Source: Hymenobacter sp. DG01 (lineage in GTDB: Bacteria; Bacteroidota; Bacteroidia; Cytophagales; Hymenobacteraceae). Taken from it: a stretch of DNA of 64,000 bases. The notes beneath the pieces were generated by a model. The model searched no databases and was not told where the DNA came from. It was given only the letters and a program-made list of their open reading frames with translations. Each line of letters starts with the position of its first letter. Within the stretch, counting starts at the first letter, position 1. Of this stretch, positions 34,153-43,000 are shown in pieces. The position numbers and the translations under genes are program-made. The DNA lies in the NCBI RefSeq assembly GCF_006352025.1, contig NZ_CP040936.1, forward strand, positions 1,922,001 to 1,986,000. Reading direction: 5' to 3'.

Positions 34153-36642
34153 CTATTTCGTGGCCGCTGTTGTGGTTTGCAGCCGGATAGCGCCGTCTTT
34201 CAGGCCCTTGCCCGAAACCTTCAGCTGCACCTCCCCAGCCTGGGTGGTGGTTTGTACCAGCGCCACCAGTTGGCCTTGAAAAGCCTTCATGCGGGGTTCG
34301 TGGAAGGGCTGCAGGTTGGTGGCGTCGCCGTTGGCTACGGCCCGGAATTTGCCCGCCCCGCCCACGCTGAACTGCAGTTGGGTAGTGGCCTCGGGGCAGA
34401 GGTTGCCCTGGGCGTCCTCTACCCGCGCCGTCACGAAGGCCAGGTCCTGCCCGTCGGCCCGGAGGGTGGTGCGGTCAGCTACCAGCCGGATGTGGTGGGG
34501 CTGGCCGGCGGTGCGCACTTCCTCTTCGGCCACGGCCTTGCCGGCGGCGTCGTAGGCCACTACTTTGATGCTGCCGGGCTCGTATTTCACCTCATTCCAC
34601 ATCAGACGGTAGCGGGCCTGGGGGCTGCCGGTGGTGGTTTTGGTTTGGCGGCCCTGGCTTTTGCCGTTCACGAACAGCTCGGCCGAAGGGTAGCTGGTGT
34701 AGCAGAATACGGGCGTGGCCTGGCCCTCGCGGCCAGACCACGTCCAGTGGGGCAGCAGGTGCAGGGTAGGCTGCTGAGTGTTCCAGCGGGCCCGGTACAG
34801 GTAGTACCGGTCTTTGGGCAGGCCGGCCAGGTCCAGAATTCCGAAGTAGGAGCTGTGCGAAGGCCACCGCTCATCGTAGGGCGTGGGCTCCCCAAGGTAG
34901 TCGAAGCCGGTCCAGACGAACTCGCCCAGGGTGTAAGGCAGCTCGTCCTGGGCCACAAACTCGTCGTCGGGCACCTGCGACCAGCTGCAGGCCTCCAGGT
35001 CGTACGACGAGGATTGGTTATCGGGGTACTTCTGCTCCTTGGCCTGCACCACCGGAAACTTGTACACCCCGCGCGAGCTGACTGTAGAGGCCGTTTCGGA
35101 GCCCAGAATCATGCCCTGGGGCAGTTTGGCCTGGGCCTCGGGGTAGCGATGGGGCTTGTAGTTGAAGCCCGGAATATCAATAACTGAGGCAAAGTTGTTT
35201 TTCAGGTCGTCGTCGAAGCGGTCCATGCCCATGGTTACGGGCCGGGTAGGGTCCTCGCGGTGCACGATGTCTTGGAGGCGCTTGGCGATTTTGTTGCCGC
35301 CCGCGGTGCTCTGGTCGGGCACTTCGTTGCCGATGCTCCACATGATAACGCTGGGGTGGTTCCGGTCGCGGTGCACCATGTTCACCAGGTCCTTTTCGGC
35401 CCACTGGTCGAAATACTGGCTGTAGCCGTTCTTCACCTTGGGGGTTTTCCACTCGTCGAACGACTCGACCATGAGCATAAAGCCCATTTCGTCGCAGAGC
35501 TCTACCAGCTCCGGAGCGGGCATGTTGTGGGCGGTCCGGATAGCGTCGCAGCCCATGTTTTTGAGCAGGGTAAGCTGGCGGCGCAGGGCAGCCGTGTTGA
35601 TGGCCGCGCCCAGCGGGCCCAGGTCGTGGTGGTTGCACACGCCCTTGAACTTGCGCGGCTGCCCGTTCAGGGAAAAGCCCTTGCCGGCCTCGAAGGAGAA
35701 AGAGCGTATTCCGAAGCGGGTTTCGTACTCATCCTTGAGCTCCTCGCCGGCGAAGAGCTTGGAGGAGGCCGTGTACAGCGCCGGCGTTTCCGGCGACCAG
35801 AGCCGGGGCGTGGGCACCACCAGGTTTTGCTCGAAGGTTTGCCCATCCGTAGCGCCCAGCGGGGTGCTGAGGGTAGCCACCATCTGGCCCTGGGCGTCAC
35901 GAATTTCGGTTTGCAGGCGCAGGGCCGACGTGGTGCCGACCGGCGCTTCCACCTGGGTGCGCAGCTTTACCTTGGCGTAGTTCGCGTTGATTTCGGGAGT
36001 GGTGAGGTAGGTGCCCCAAACCGGAATATGCACGTCGTTGGTGACAATGAGGTGCACGTTGCGGTAGAGGCCGGCGCCGGGGTACCAGCGCGAAGACTCC
36101 GGCTGATTTTGCAGGCGCACGGCCAGGGTGTTGGGGCCGGTGGCGTTCAGGGCGCCCGTTACATCCACGTAAAACGAGTTGTAGCCGTAGGGCCAGACGG
36201 CTACCTCTTGCCCATTCACGAAAACGTGGGCGTCGCTCATGGCCCCGTCGAAGAGCAGCACGGCCCGCTTGCCCGGCCCGAAGCCCGGCACCGCCAGGGC
36301 CCGCCGGTACCAGCCCGTGCCAATAAACGGCAGTCCGCCGGTGCGGCCCGCTTTGGTGGTGGCCTGCGTTTCGTTGTTCTGCTCAATCCTGACTTTTTGC
36401 AGGTCGTTGGTGCTGCTGAACGGGCCGTAGATGGCCCAGTCGTGAGGCACGCTCACGGTTTGCCACTTGGCGTCCCGGAAGCCGGGCTGCTGGGCGGCGG
36501 GCTGCTCGCCCTTGGCAAATTTCCAGTCACTGGTAAGCAGGTACTCCCGGCGCACCTGCGCCCAGGTAAGGCCCGCCGGCAGCAGGAGCGCCCCCGCCAG
36601 GAGGCCGCGCCGCGCCAGCCGCGCAAATAAATCGTTGGTCAT
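34153..36642 (-). CDS. GH2 beta-galactosidase
   Basis: An 829-residue exported GH2 enzyme. The start at 36642 (MTNDLF) gives a signal peptide ending LTWAQ (about 29). The sugar-binding domain (about 35-210, VPHDWAIYGPFSS, GTGWYRR, NGYNSFYVD-like), the Ig-like domain, the TIM barrel with acid/base Glu440 in IMWSIGNEVPDQ and nucleophile Glu516 in ILGSETAST, and C-terminal Ig-like domains (DUF4982-like) follow the order seen in Bacteroidota beta-galactosidases. It is divergent from the GH53 endo-galactanase; together they would degrade pectic beta-1,4-galactan to galactose. Other beta-glycosides cannot be excluded. Confidence 0.92.
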   Translation of the reverse strand: MTNDLFARLARRGLLAGALLLPAGLTWAQVRREYLLTSDWKFAKGEQPAAQQPGFRDAKWQTVSVPHDWAIYGPFSSTNDLQKVRIEQNNETQATTKAGRTGGLPFIGTGWYRRALAVPGFGPGKRAVLLFDGAMSDAHVFVNGQEVAVWPYGYNSFYVDVTGALNATGPNTLAVRLQNQPESSRWYPGAGLYRNVHLIVTNDVHIPVWGTYLTTPEINANYAKVKLRTQVEAPVGTTSALRLQTEIRDAQGQMVATLSTPLGATDGQTFEQNLVVPTPRLWSPETPALYTASSKLFAGEELKDEYETRFGIRSFSFEAGKGFSLNGQPRKFKGVCNHHDLGPLGAAINTAALRRQLTLLKNMGCDAIRTAHNMPAPELVELCDEMGFMLMVESFDEWKTPKVKNGYSQYFDQWAEKDLVNMVHRDRNHPSVIMWSIGNEVPDQSTAGGNKIAKRLQDIVHREDPTRPVTMGMDRFDDDLKNNFASVIDIPGFNYKPHRYPEAQAKLPQGMILGSETASTVSSRGVYKFPVVQAKEQKYPDNQSSSYDLEACSWSQVPDDEFVAQDELPYTLGEFVWTGFDYLGEPTPYDERWPSHSSYFGILDLAGLPKDRYYLYRARWNTQQPTLHLLPHWTWSGREGQATPVFCYTSYPSAELFVNGKSQGRQTKTTTGSPQARYRLMWNEVKYEPGSIKVVAYDAAGKAVAEEEVRTAGQPHHIRLVADRTTLRADGQDLAFVTARVEDAQGNLCPEATTQLQFSVGGAGKFRAVANGDATNLQPFHEPRMKAFQGQLVALVQTTTQAGEVQLKVSGKGLKDGAIRLQTTTAATK

Positions 36643-36706
36643 AAGTAGCAGGAAAGAAGCCGTTGAGCCCATACGGGCAGGTAGGGAGGAAAGCAAGACA
36701 GAACCA

Positions 36707-36796
36707 GCGCAGCCCGGCCCTGCGGGCGCCGGAACCCGGCCGGCGGGACGCCCGCCCAGGGGCTATGCCCCCGCGAAAGAGCGGGCCGGGCTGCGC
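36707..36796. repeat. GC-rich multi-hairpin palindrome
   Basis: The outer arms GCGCAGCCCGGCCC (36707-36720) and GGGCCGGGCTGCGC (36783-36796) are complementary. Between them are two smaller stems (GGGCGCC...GACGCCC and CCCAGGGGC...GCCCCCG). It lies just upstream of the GH2 start codon, in its 5' leader or promoter region. It differs in sequence from the other palindromes of the window. Confidence 0.6.
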
Positions 36797-37112
36797 CTTC
36801 GCCCTGCATAAACGATTGCGTAAGTATAAAGCAAAACCAGAAACTTCCGTCTGCTCTATCCTTTTGCTTGGTTGGTCTGCCCGCCCTGGCAGCTTGCGTT
36901 CCACCCTATCAGGCAGGGCGCACAGTAACTAAGCACAACGTTCCGAGGCACCTAGCCCATTATGCTACACCCTGCACAGCATCGCTACCAAACACTGTAG
37001 TGTATGCGAAGCTGTAGGAATGCGTCGCGGGGCTCAGTACCAGGGCCTTTCGCGTGCTGTCCACCTTACTGGTTACTCTGGGTCGGGAGCGGGTTGCGGA
37101 GGGCTGATATGT

Positions 37113-37143
37113 GCAAACGTTTGCGTGTATTTTCCTATCTTTG
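37113..37143 (+). promoter_or_regulatory. Palindromic operator and promoter upstream of GH53
   Basis: GCAAACGTTTGC at 37113-37124 is a perfect 12-bp palindrome with an AAACGTTT core of LacI type. TATCTTTG at 37136-37143 matches the Bacteroidota -7 element TAnnTTTG. The operator would sit over the -30 region, the usual layout for repression. The GH53 ATG is 88 bp further on. The flanks differ from the xylan operators (GC instead of GA), so a different LacI protein may bind. Confidence 0.65.
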
Positions 37144-37230
37144 GTAGCTGGCGCGGGCAGTGCTGCTTGCCGGGCCCGCGCTTTAGTTTTTATACTCCCT
37201 CGTTCTTCTTCAACCCTGCTTCCTGTTTCT

Positions 37231-39030
37231 ATGACCCTACCTTTTCTCCTTAAATCTGCCCTGCGCCGGGGGCTGCTGCTGGGCCTGGCGGTGTGCCTGG
37301 GCCTGCTCACCTCCTTCTCCGCCGCGGCCCAGACCTTTGCCAAAGGCGCCGATACCAGCTGGCTTCAGCAGATGGAAGCTAACGGCTACAAGTTCTACAA
37401 CGAGCAGGGCGTGGAGCAGGACTGCTTCCAGATTCTGAAGAGCAAGGGTATCAACTCCATCCGGCTGCGGGTGTGGGTAAACCCCTCGATGGTGGACTGG
37501 GTGAACGGCCACTGCAGCCCCGGCGAAGTGGTGCAGATGGCTACCAGGGCCAAAAACCTGGGCTTCCGGCTCATGATAGACTTCCACTACAGCGACTCCT
37601 GGGCCGACCCCGGCCAGCAAACCAAGCCCGCCGCCTGGGCTGGCCACAGCTTCCAGCAGCTGCAGCAGGACGTGTACGACCACACTCTGAGCGTGATGAC
37701 AGCCCTGAAAAACAACGGCGTTACGCCCGAGTGGGTGCAGGTGGGCAACGAAATTCCCAACGGCATGCTCTGGCCCGAGGGCAACACCGCCAACTTCGGC
37801 CAGCTTACCCAGCTCATCAACCAGGGCTACGAGGCCGTGAAGGCCGTTAGCCCTACTTCTAAAGTGGTGGTACACCTGGACAAGGGCCACGACAACGCCC
37901 GGTTCCGCTCGTTCTTCGACCGCCTGACCGCCAACGGCGGCAAGTACGACGTAATCGGCCTCTCGTACTACCCCTACTGGCTAAACCAGGACTACTCCGT
38001 TTCCATCAGCGGCCTGCAGCAGAACCTCACCGACCTGGCCAGCCGCTACGGCAAGCAGGTGATTGTGGCCGAAGTGGGCGCCGACTGCACCAACGCCCCC
38101 CAGAATGCCTACGACATGCTGGTGGCCGTGCAGAACGCCGTGGCCGCCGTGCCCAACGGCAACGGCCTGGGCGTGTTTTACTGGGAGCCCCAGGGCTACC
38201 GCAGCTTCAGTGGCTACCAGCTCAGCGCCTGGGGCAACGATGGCAAGCCCTCCCCGGCCCTGAACGCCTTTCTGGTGACGCCCACCGCCCCGCCGCCCAC
38301 GGCCCCCATCACCAACCTGCTCGCCAACCCCAGCTTCGAGGCCAACGGCGCCACCCAATCTCCTGCCTCCTGGAGCACCTGGGCCAACAACACCGCCAAC
38401 CAGGCCGCCGACAAAACCGAAACCGGCGGCCAGAGCGGCACCTACCGCCTCACCCACTGGCTCGGCACGCCCTACCAGGTCAGCACCTTCCAGACCCTGA
38501 CGGGCCTGCCCAGCGGCACCTACACCCTGCGGGCCTGGGTGCTGAATGGCGGAGGCCAGAAAGCCTGCCACCTCTACGCCAATAACTTGAGCGGCACGGA
38601 AAAGAACGTGCCCCTGCCGCCCACAGAGGCCTGGGTCCAGATTCAGCTTACGGGCATTGAAGTCAGCAACGGGCAGTGCGAAATCGGGCTGTGGTCTGAT
38701 GCCAACGCGGGCAACTGGTGCAGCCTCGATAACGTGGAGTTTTTCCAGACCTCATCCCCGGCCCTGAGCAGCACCAACCAGGCCCCGGCCCCTACCAGCC
38801 GCCTCTACCCCAACCCCGTGGCCGATGTGCTAACCCTGACCCTGCCCACGGGGGTAGGCGCCGCCACCGTGCGCGTTTACTCCGCCACCGGGCAGCCCGT
38901 CCTCACCCGCACCCTCACCAGCTCGCCCGCCGGCCAGCGCCTCGATGTGTCGGGGCTGGCGGCCGGCCTGTACCAGCTGCGGCTGGAGGGTGGGGGCCGC
39001 ACCGAAACCCATAGGTTTATAAAGCGGTAG
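37231..39030 (+). CDS. GH53 endo-beta-1,4-galactanase with C-terminal binding and T9SS domains
   Basis: A 599-residue secreted galactanase. The start at 37231 (MTLPFLLK) gives a signal peptide ending AAAQT (about 34). The GH53 domain (about 36-365) has acid/base Glu174 in VQVGNEIPNGMLWP and nucleophile Glu281 in VIVAEVGAD; IRLRVWVNP and LMIDFHYSDSWADPGQQ are family blocks. A jelly-roll, CBM-like domain (about 370-520, NLLANPSFEANGA) and a T9SS sorting domain (RLYPNPVADVLTLTLP to the end) follow. It would cut arabinogalactan or pectic galactan at the surface, giving oligosaccharides for the divergent GH2 enzyme. An upstream in-frame ATG at 37111 lies inside the promoter and is rejected. Confidence 0.95.
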   Translation: MTLPFLLKSALRRGLLLGLAVCLGLLTSFSAAAQTFAKGADTSWLQQMEANGYKFYNEQGVEQDCFQILKSKGINSIRLRVWVNPSMVDWVNGHCSPGEVVQMATRAKNLGFRLMIDFHYSDSWADPGQQTKPAAWAGHSFQQLQQDVYDHTLSVMTALKNNGVTPEWVQVGNEIPNGMLWPEGNTANFGQLTQLINQGYEAVKAVSPTSKVVVHLDKGHDNARFRSFFDRLTANGGKYDVIGLSYYPYWLNQDYSVSISGLQQNLTDLASRYGKQVIVAEVGADCTNAPQNAYDMLVAVQNAVAAVPNGNGLGVFYWEPQGYRSFSGYQLSAWGNDGKPSPALNAFLVTPTAPPPTAPITNLLANPSFEANGATQSPASWSTWANNTANQAADKTETGGQSGTYRLTHWLGTPYQVSTFQTLTGLPSGTYTLRAWVLNGGGQKACHLYANNLSGTEKNVPLPPTEAWVQIQLTGIEVSNGQCEIGLWSDANAGNWCSLDNVEFFQTSSPALSSTNQAPAPTSRLYPNPVADVLTLTLPTGVGAATVRVYSATGQPVLTRTLTSSPAGQRLDVSGLAAGLYQLRLEGGGRTETHRFIKR

Positions 39031-39047
39031 CTTCCTGGCTACCACGC

Positions 39048-39102
39048 AACAGCAGGGCCCGTGCTGCTTCCTCCCCCTGGAAGTGGCACGGGCCCTGCTG
39101 TT
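39048..39102 (+). terminator. Terminator after GH53
   Basis: A 17-bp stem (AACAGCAGGGCCCGTGC at 39048-39064, complement at 39086-39102) encloses a 21-nt loop that itself holds a small hairpin. It lies 17 bp after the GH53 stop. The following T-tract is short. Confidence 0.75.
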
Positions 39103-39140
39103 AAGCGGGTATATTCCGAATACGGTTCGCCTTGGGATGA

Positions 39141-39344
39141 TCAGCTACCTTTTAGTTTTTCTGATACCCAACTAATTATGAATCCAACTACCAGTACAAT
39201 GCCTCCGATTATCATTGCCCATTTGACAAGAACTGCAAGAATATATAGGATAGGCGCTACAACATGCTCGATGAATAGTCCTATAACCGCAAAGCCAAGG
39301 ATTACCAGGATGAAGAGGCCCAAATAGTATAGAAGTGTTTTCAT
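39141..39344 (-). CDS. Small two-helix membrane protein
   Basis: A 67-residue protein made of hydrophobic segments (LLYYLGLFILVILGFAVIG and AMIIGGIVLVVGFII) with a short basic tail (SEKLKGS). I chose MKTLLYY at 39344 over an in-frame start ten codons upstream, because the upstream piece is polar and unrelated. No family recognised. It is the last of three small minus-strand genes in an AT-richer stretch next to the restriction-modification gene. Confidence 0.55.
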   Translation of the reverse strand: MKTLLYYLGLFILVILGFAVIGLFIEHVVAPILYILAVLVKWAMIIGGIVLVVGFIISWVSEKLKGS

Positions 39345-39394
39345 GATGAAAAATTTTTGCTCCCTGCGTGTCACCGAATGGACAACGCCATGAC

Positions 39395-39757
39395 TTATTT
39401 TTTGATCAGATTATGTAGAAAGTAGATGCCACCGCCTATTAAGGCTACTACTAGTCCTAACGCCATAACGGACTGCACAAGAACATGAAGCCAGTTCAGT
39501 AGCGGAATCAGGCAAATCAGGCCTCCCAAGTAAAGCAATCCAGCTACACACCCCCAATTATTACCTTCTTTACTGAATTTTGAGAGGCCATAACCTACTA
39601 GAAAGCAACAGGCAGCAGCAAGAATACCTATCCCAACATCGGTTGCTGATAATAGCTCTATCTCTTCATCACCGTAATAGTGGCCTCTATCGTAAATTCT
39701 TTGAGCACTTGCAGGGAGTGATACTCCTACTGCAATAACGGTTATTAACCTCTTCAC
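39395..39757 (-). CDS. Small membrane protein with signal peptide
   Basis: A 120-residue protein starting at a GTG at 39757 (MKRLITVIAVGVSLPASAQ), which reads as a signal peptide cleaved near residue 19. Two or three membrane segments follow (GIGILAAACCFLVGYGL, CVAGLLYLGGLICLIPLL, VMALGLVVALIGGGIYFL). The GTG shares one base with the stop codon of the gene before it (TAGTG), which supports translational coupling and the start choice. No family recognised. Codon use is AT-richer than in the surrounding metabolic genes, suggesting transfer. Confidence 0.6.
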   Translation of the reverse strand: MKRLITVIAVGVSLPASAQRIYDRGHYYGDEEIELLSATDVGIGILAAACCFLVGYGLSKFSKEGNNWGCVAGLLYLGGLICLIPLLNWLHVLVQSVMALGLVVALIGGGIYFLHNLIKK

Positions 39758-39978
39758 TATTTCCTATTGCCTTTCGATTTTAAGAGAAAGAAAACAATGG
39801 CGGCGCCACCTAAAATAATCCAGTTCATATTTCCTCGCACGCCCCGGTGATAGTGGTAGCCGCCAGTTTTTCTATTATGATGACCACCATCACTATCTAA
39901 GCCGCCACTATGGGCCATAACTTTAGGCGTGGTAAATAAGAGCAAAGCTGCAACTGTAATTGAGTAGAGTGATTTCAT
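39757..39978 (-). CDS. YHYH-motif small exported protein
   Basis: A 73-residue protein. The ATG at 39978 gives a signal peptide (MKSLYSITVAALLLF, ending VMA) directly followed by the histidine-rich motif HSGGLDSDGGHHNRKTGGYHYHRG, a pattern of the YHYH family that probably binds a metal. A C-terminal membrane segment (IILGGAAIVFFLL) and a basic tail end it. In other bacteria this motif occurs in small exported proteins of unknown role, sometimes fused to nuclease or SH3 domains. It starts the three-gene AT-rich set, one base overlapping the next gene. Confidence 0.68.
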   Translation of the reverse strand: MKSLYSITVAALLLFTTPKVMAHSGGLDSDGGHHNRKTGGYHYHRGVRGNMNWIILGGAAIVFFLLKSKGNRK

Positions 39979-40099
39979 AAAGAAGACAGGAATCCAGACA
40001 GCGCGCAAGAACCTAAAAAAATACCATTCTGACCTATCCAAAAGATTCGCTTCGCATAATTATCTTCCGCCCTCGATTTCTACCCCAGCTATTCCCTCC

Positions 40100-43000
40100 T
40101 TGACTTACCCCGAATTTGAAGCCCGCTGGAAGCCCGCCGGCGGCGCCGAACGTGCCAACTACGGCCTGTTTCTGCAAGACCTCTGCGACCTGCTGGGCGT
40201 ACCCCGCCCCGACCCCACCACCGACGACCCCACCCAGGACCAGTACGTGCTGGAACGGGCCGTGCAGTTCAACGACGGCCAGAAGAAAAGCACCGGCCGC
40301 ATCGACCTGTACAAGCGCGGCTGCTTTGTGCTGGAAACCAAGCAGGGCACCGATACCGCCGACCAGCAGCAGAAGCAGCAGCGCGCCGAGCTGGGCCTGG
40401 AGCCCGCCAAACGCCGCAAGGGCCACGCCGTGCGCGGCTCGGCCAAGTGGGCCGAAATGATGCAGGCGGCCCGCCAGCAGGCCCTGGGCTACGTGCGCGC
40501 CCTACCCCCCGACGAGCCCCGACCCTTGTTTGTGCTGGTGGCCGACGTGGGCTACTGCCTGGACGTGTATAGCAACTTTGCCGGGGTAGGCGACTCCTTC
40601 GTGCCCTTCCCCGACCAGACCCGCTTCCGCCTGCCCCTGGCCGCGCTCCAGGACGAGAAAACGCGGGCCATGCTCCGCCAGATTTTCCTGGAGCCCCGGG
40701 AGCTGGACCCCTCCCGCCGCGCCGCCCGCGTTACGCGGGAGCTGGCCGCCCGCCTGGCCAAGCTCTCGGAGCAGCTGGAGCGGGCCGGACACGCCCCCGA
40801 GGTGGTGGCCCAGTTTCTGATGCGCTGCCTGTTTACCATGTTCGCCGAAGACGTGAACCTGATTCCGAAGCAGAGCTTTACGGGCATGCTCAGCCAGTAC
40901 CGCACCCCCGAGCTGCTGGAGTTTCTGCCCGATGCCCTCCAGGGCCTCTGGCGCACCATGGATACCGGCGGCTTCTCCCCCGACCTGAAAGCCCGCCTGC
41001 GCCGCTTCAACGGCAAGCTCTTCCACGATGCCACCGCCCTACCCCTCTCCGCCGACCAGGCCGAGCTGCTGCTGCAGTCGGCTAAGGCCGACTGGACGGA
41101 GGTAGAGCCGGCCATCTTCGGGACGCTGCTGGAGCGCGCCCTCGACCCCAGGGAGCGGCACAGCCTGGGCGCCCACTACACCCCGCGCCGCTACGTAGAG
41201 CGCCTGGTGCTGCCCACCGTGCTGGAGCCCCTGCGCCGGGAGTGGGCAGCCGCCCAGGCCGCCGCCGCCCGCCGCCTCGACGAAGGCCAGCCCCGCGAGG
41301 CCCGCCAGGAGCTGGTGCGCTTCCTTACCCGCCTCACCTCCATCAAAATCCTGGACCCGGCCTGCGGCTCCGGCAACTTCCTGTACGTGACCCTGGAGCA
41401 CCTCAAGCGCCTGGAAGGCGAAGTGCTGGCCGCTATTAACAGCTACGGCCACACGGGTTTGCTGGAATTGGGCGGCGGTACCACCGTGAGCCCCCACCAG
41501 CTGCTGGGCCTGGAGCTGAACCCGCGCGCCGCCGCCATTGCCGACGTGGTGCTGCGCATTGGCTACCTGCAGTGGCACCTGCGCACCTACGGCCCCTCCG
41601 AGCTGCGCGAACCCCTGCTGGATGAGTACCAGAACATCCGCCAGCAGGATGCCGCCCTCCGGCACGATACGCCCCTACCCCGCCTCGATGCCCAAGGCCT
41701 GCCCGTAACCCGCTGGGATGGGTTTACTGTGAAGGTGAATCCGATTACGAATATTGAAGTGCCTGACGAAAAGGCACAGGTTACTGTATTAGATTATCCA
41801 AAACCTGTACCTGCAGAGTGGCCGGAGGCTGATTTTGTCATCGGAAATCCGCCGTTCGTAGGGATGAAAAAAATGCGGCTTGCATTAGGTGACGGTTACG
41901 CTGAGGCACTTCGCAAAGCCTATAAAGGAGTAGTCCCTGATTCTGCTGATTTGGTTATGTATTGGTGGTACAATGCTGCCAAACTCTTAAAAGAAGGCAG
42001 GATTGAGCGGTTTGGATTCATCACAACCAACTCCATTACTATGATTTTTAATCGTCGAGTAATGGAACATTTCCTAAGCAATGACAAAGCCCCTATTTCT
42101 CTAGACTTTGTTATTCCAGACCATCCTTGGGTTGATGGGGCAGAAGGTGCTGCAGTTCGTATTGCTATGACTGTAGCGCAGCGTGGTTCATCAGTAGGAC
42201 GATTGTTGAATGTAACTAAAGAGCATGCGGCAAATGATGAAACTGTTGAAGTCGAATTTATTGAGCAGGAAGGCATCATTAATTCCGACTTGTCTGTAGG
42301 TGCAGATTTAACAAGTGCTAAGGTCTTAGAGTCAAATTCTAGCCTCTGCTTTCTCGGGGTTAAGTTCTATGGTCAGGGTTTTGTTCTTGACAAAGCAACT
42401 GCTAAGTCATTAGAATCAACAAGCAGCAAAAGCCTTGTCAAAAGATTTGTTGGTGGGCAGGATTTAGTCAAGTCGCCTCGTGGCTTGCATGTAATTGATG
42501 CGACTGGGTACACAACCAGTGATTTGACGACGCAATTCCCTGATGCTTATCAGCGGCTTTTAACGCACGTTAAGCCTGAGCGTGACCACAATCCACGTGA
42601 GTCAAAGCGACAGAAGTGGTGGTTATTTGGTGAAAACCAGCCTTCAATGCGGGCAGCGGTAAAGGAGTTAAACCAGTACATAGTTTCTGCTGAAACCGCC
42701 AAGCATCGCACTTTTACATTTGTTCCAGGAGATTGGGTAGCAGAAGGGACGGCTGTTGTAATTGCTTCTGATGACCCCTTCATTTTAGGTGTTCTTTCTA
42801 GTAAAATCCATATAGTTTGGGCATTAGCAGCAGGTGGTGACTTGGGAGGTAATACACCCCGCTACAATAAATCCCGTTGCTTCGACCCGTTCCCCTTCCC
42901 GGCGGCCACGGCGGAGCAGCAGGCGCGCATCCGGGAGCTGGCCGAACAGCTCGACGCCCACCGCAAGCGCCAGCAGGCCCAGCACCCCACCCTCACCCTC

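Larger units (their letters stand above)
36643..37230. other. 588-bp divergent intergenic region of the galactan pair
   Basis: This gap between the GH2 and GH53 start codons holds a multi-hairpin palindrome at 36707-36796 and a promoter/operator-like site at 37113-37143. Short open frames cross it, but none has a signal peptide, domain or conserved-looking sequence. I see no gene in it. Confidence 0.6.
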
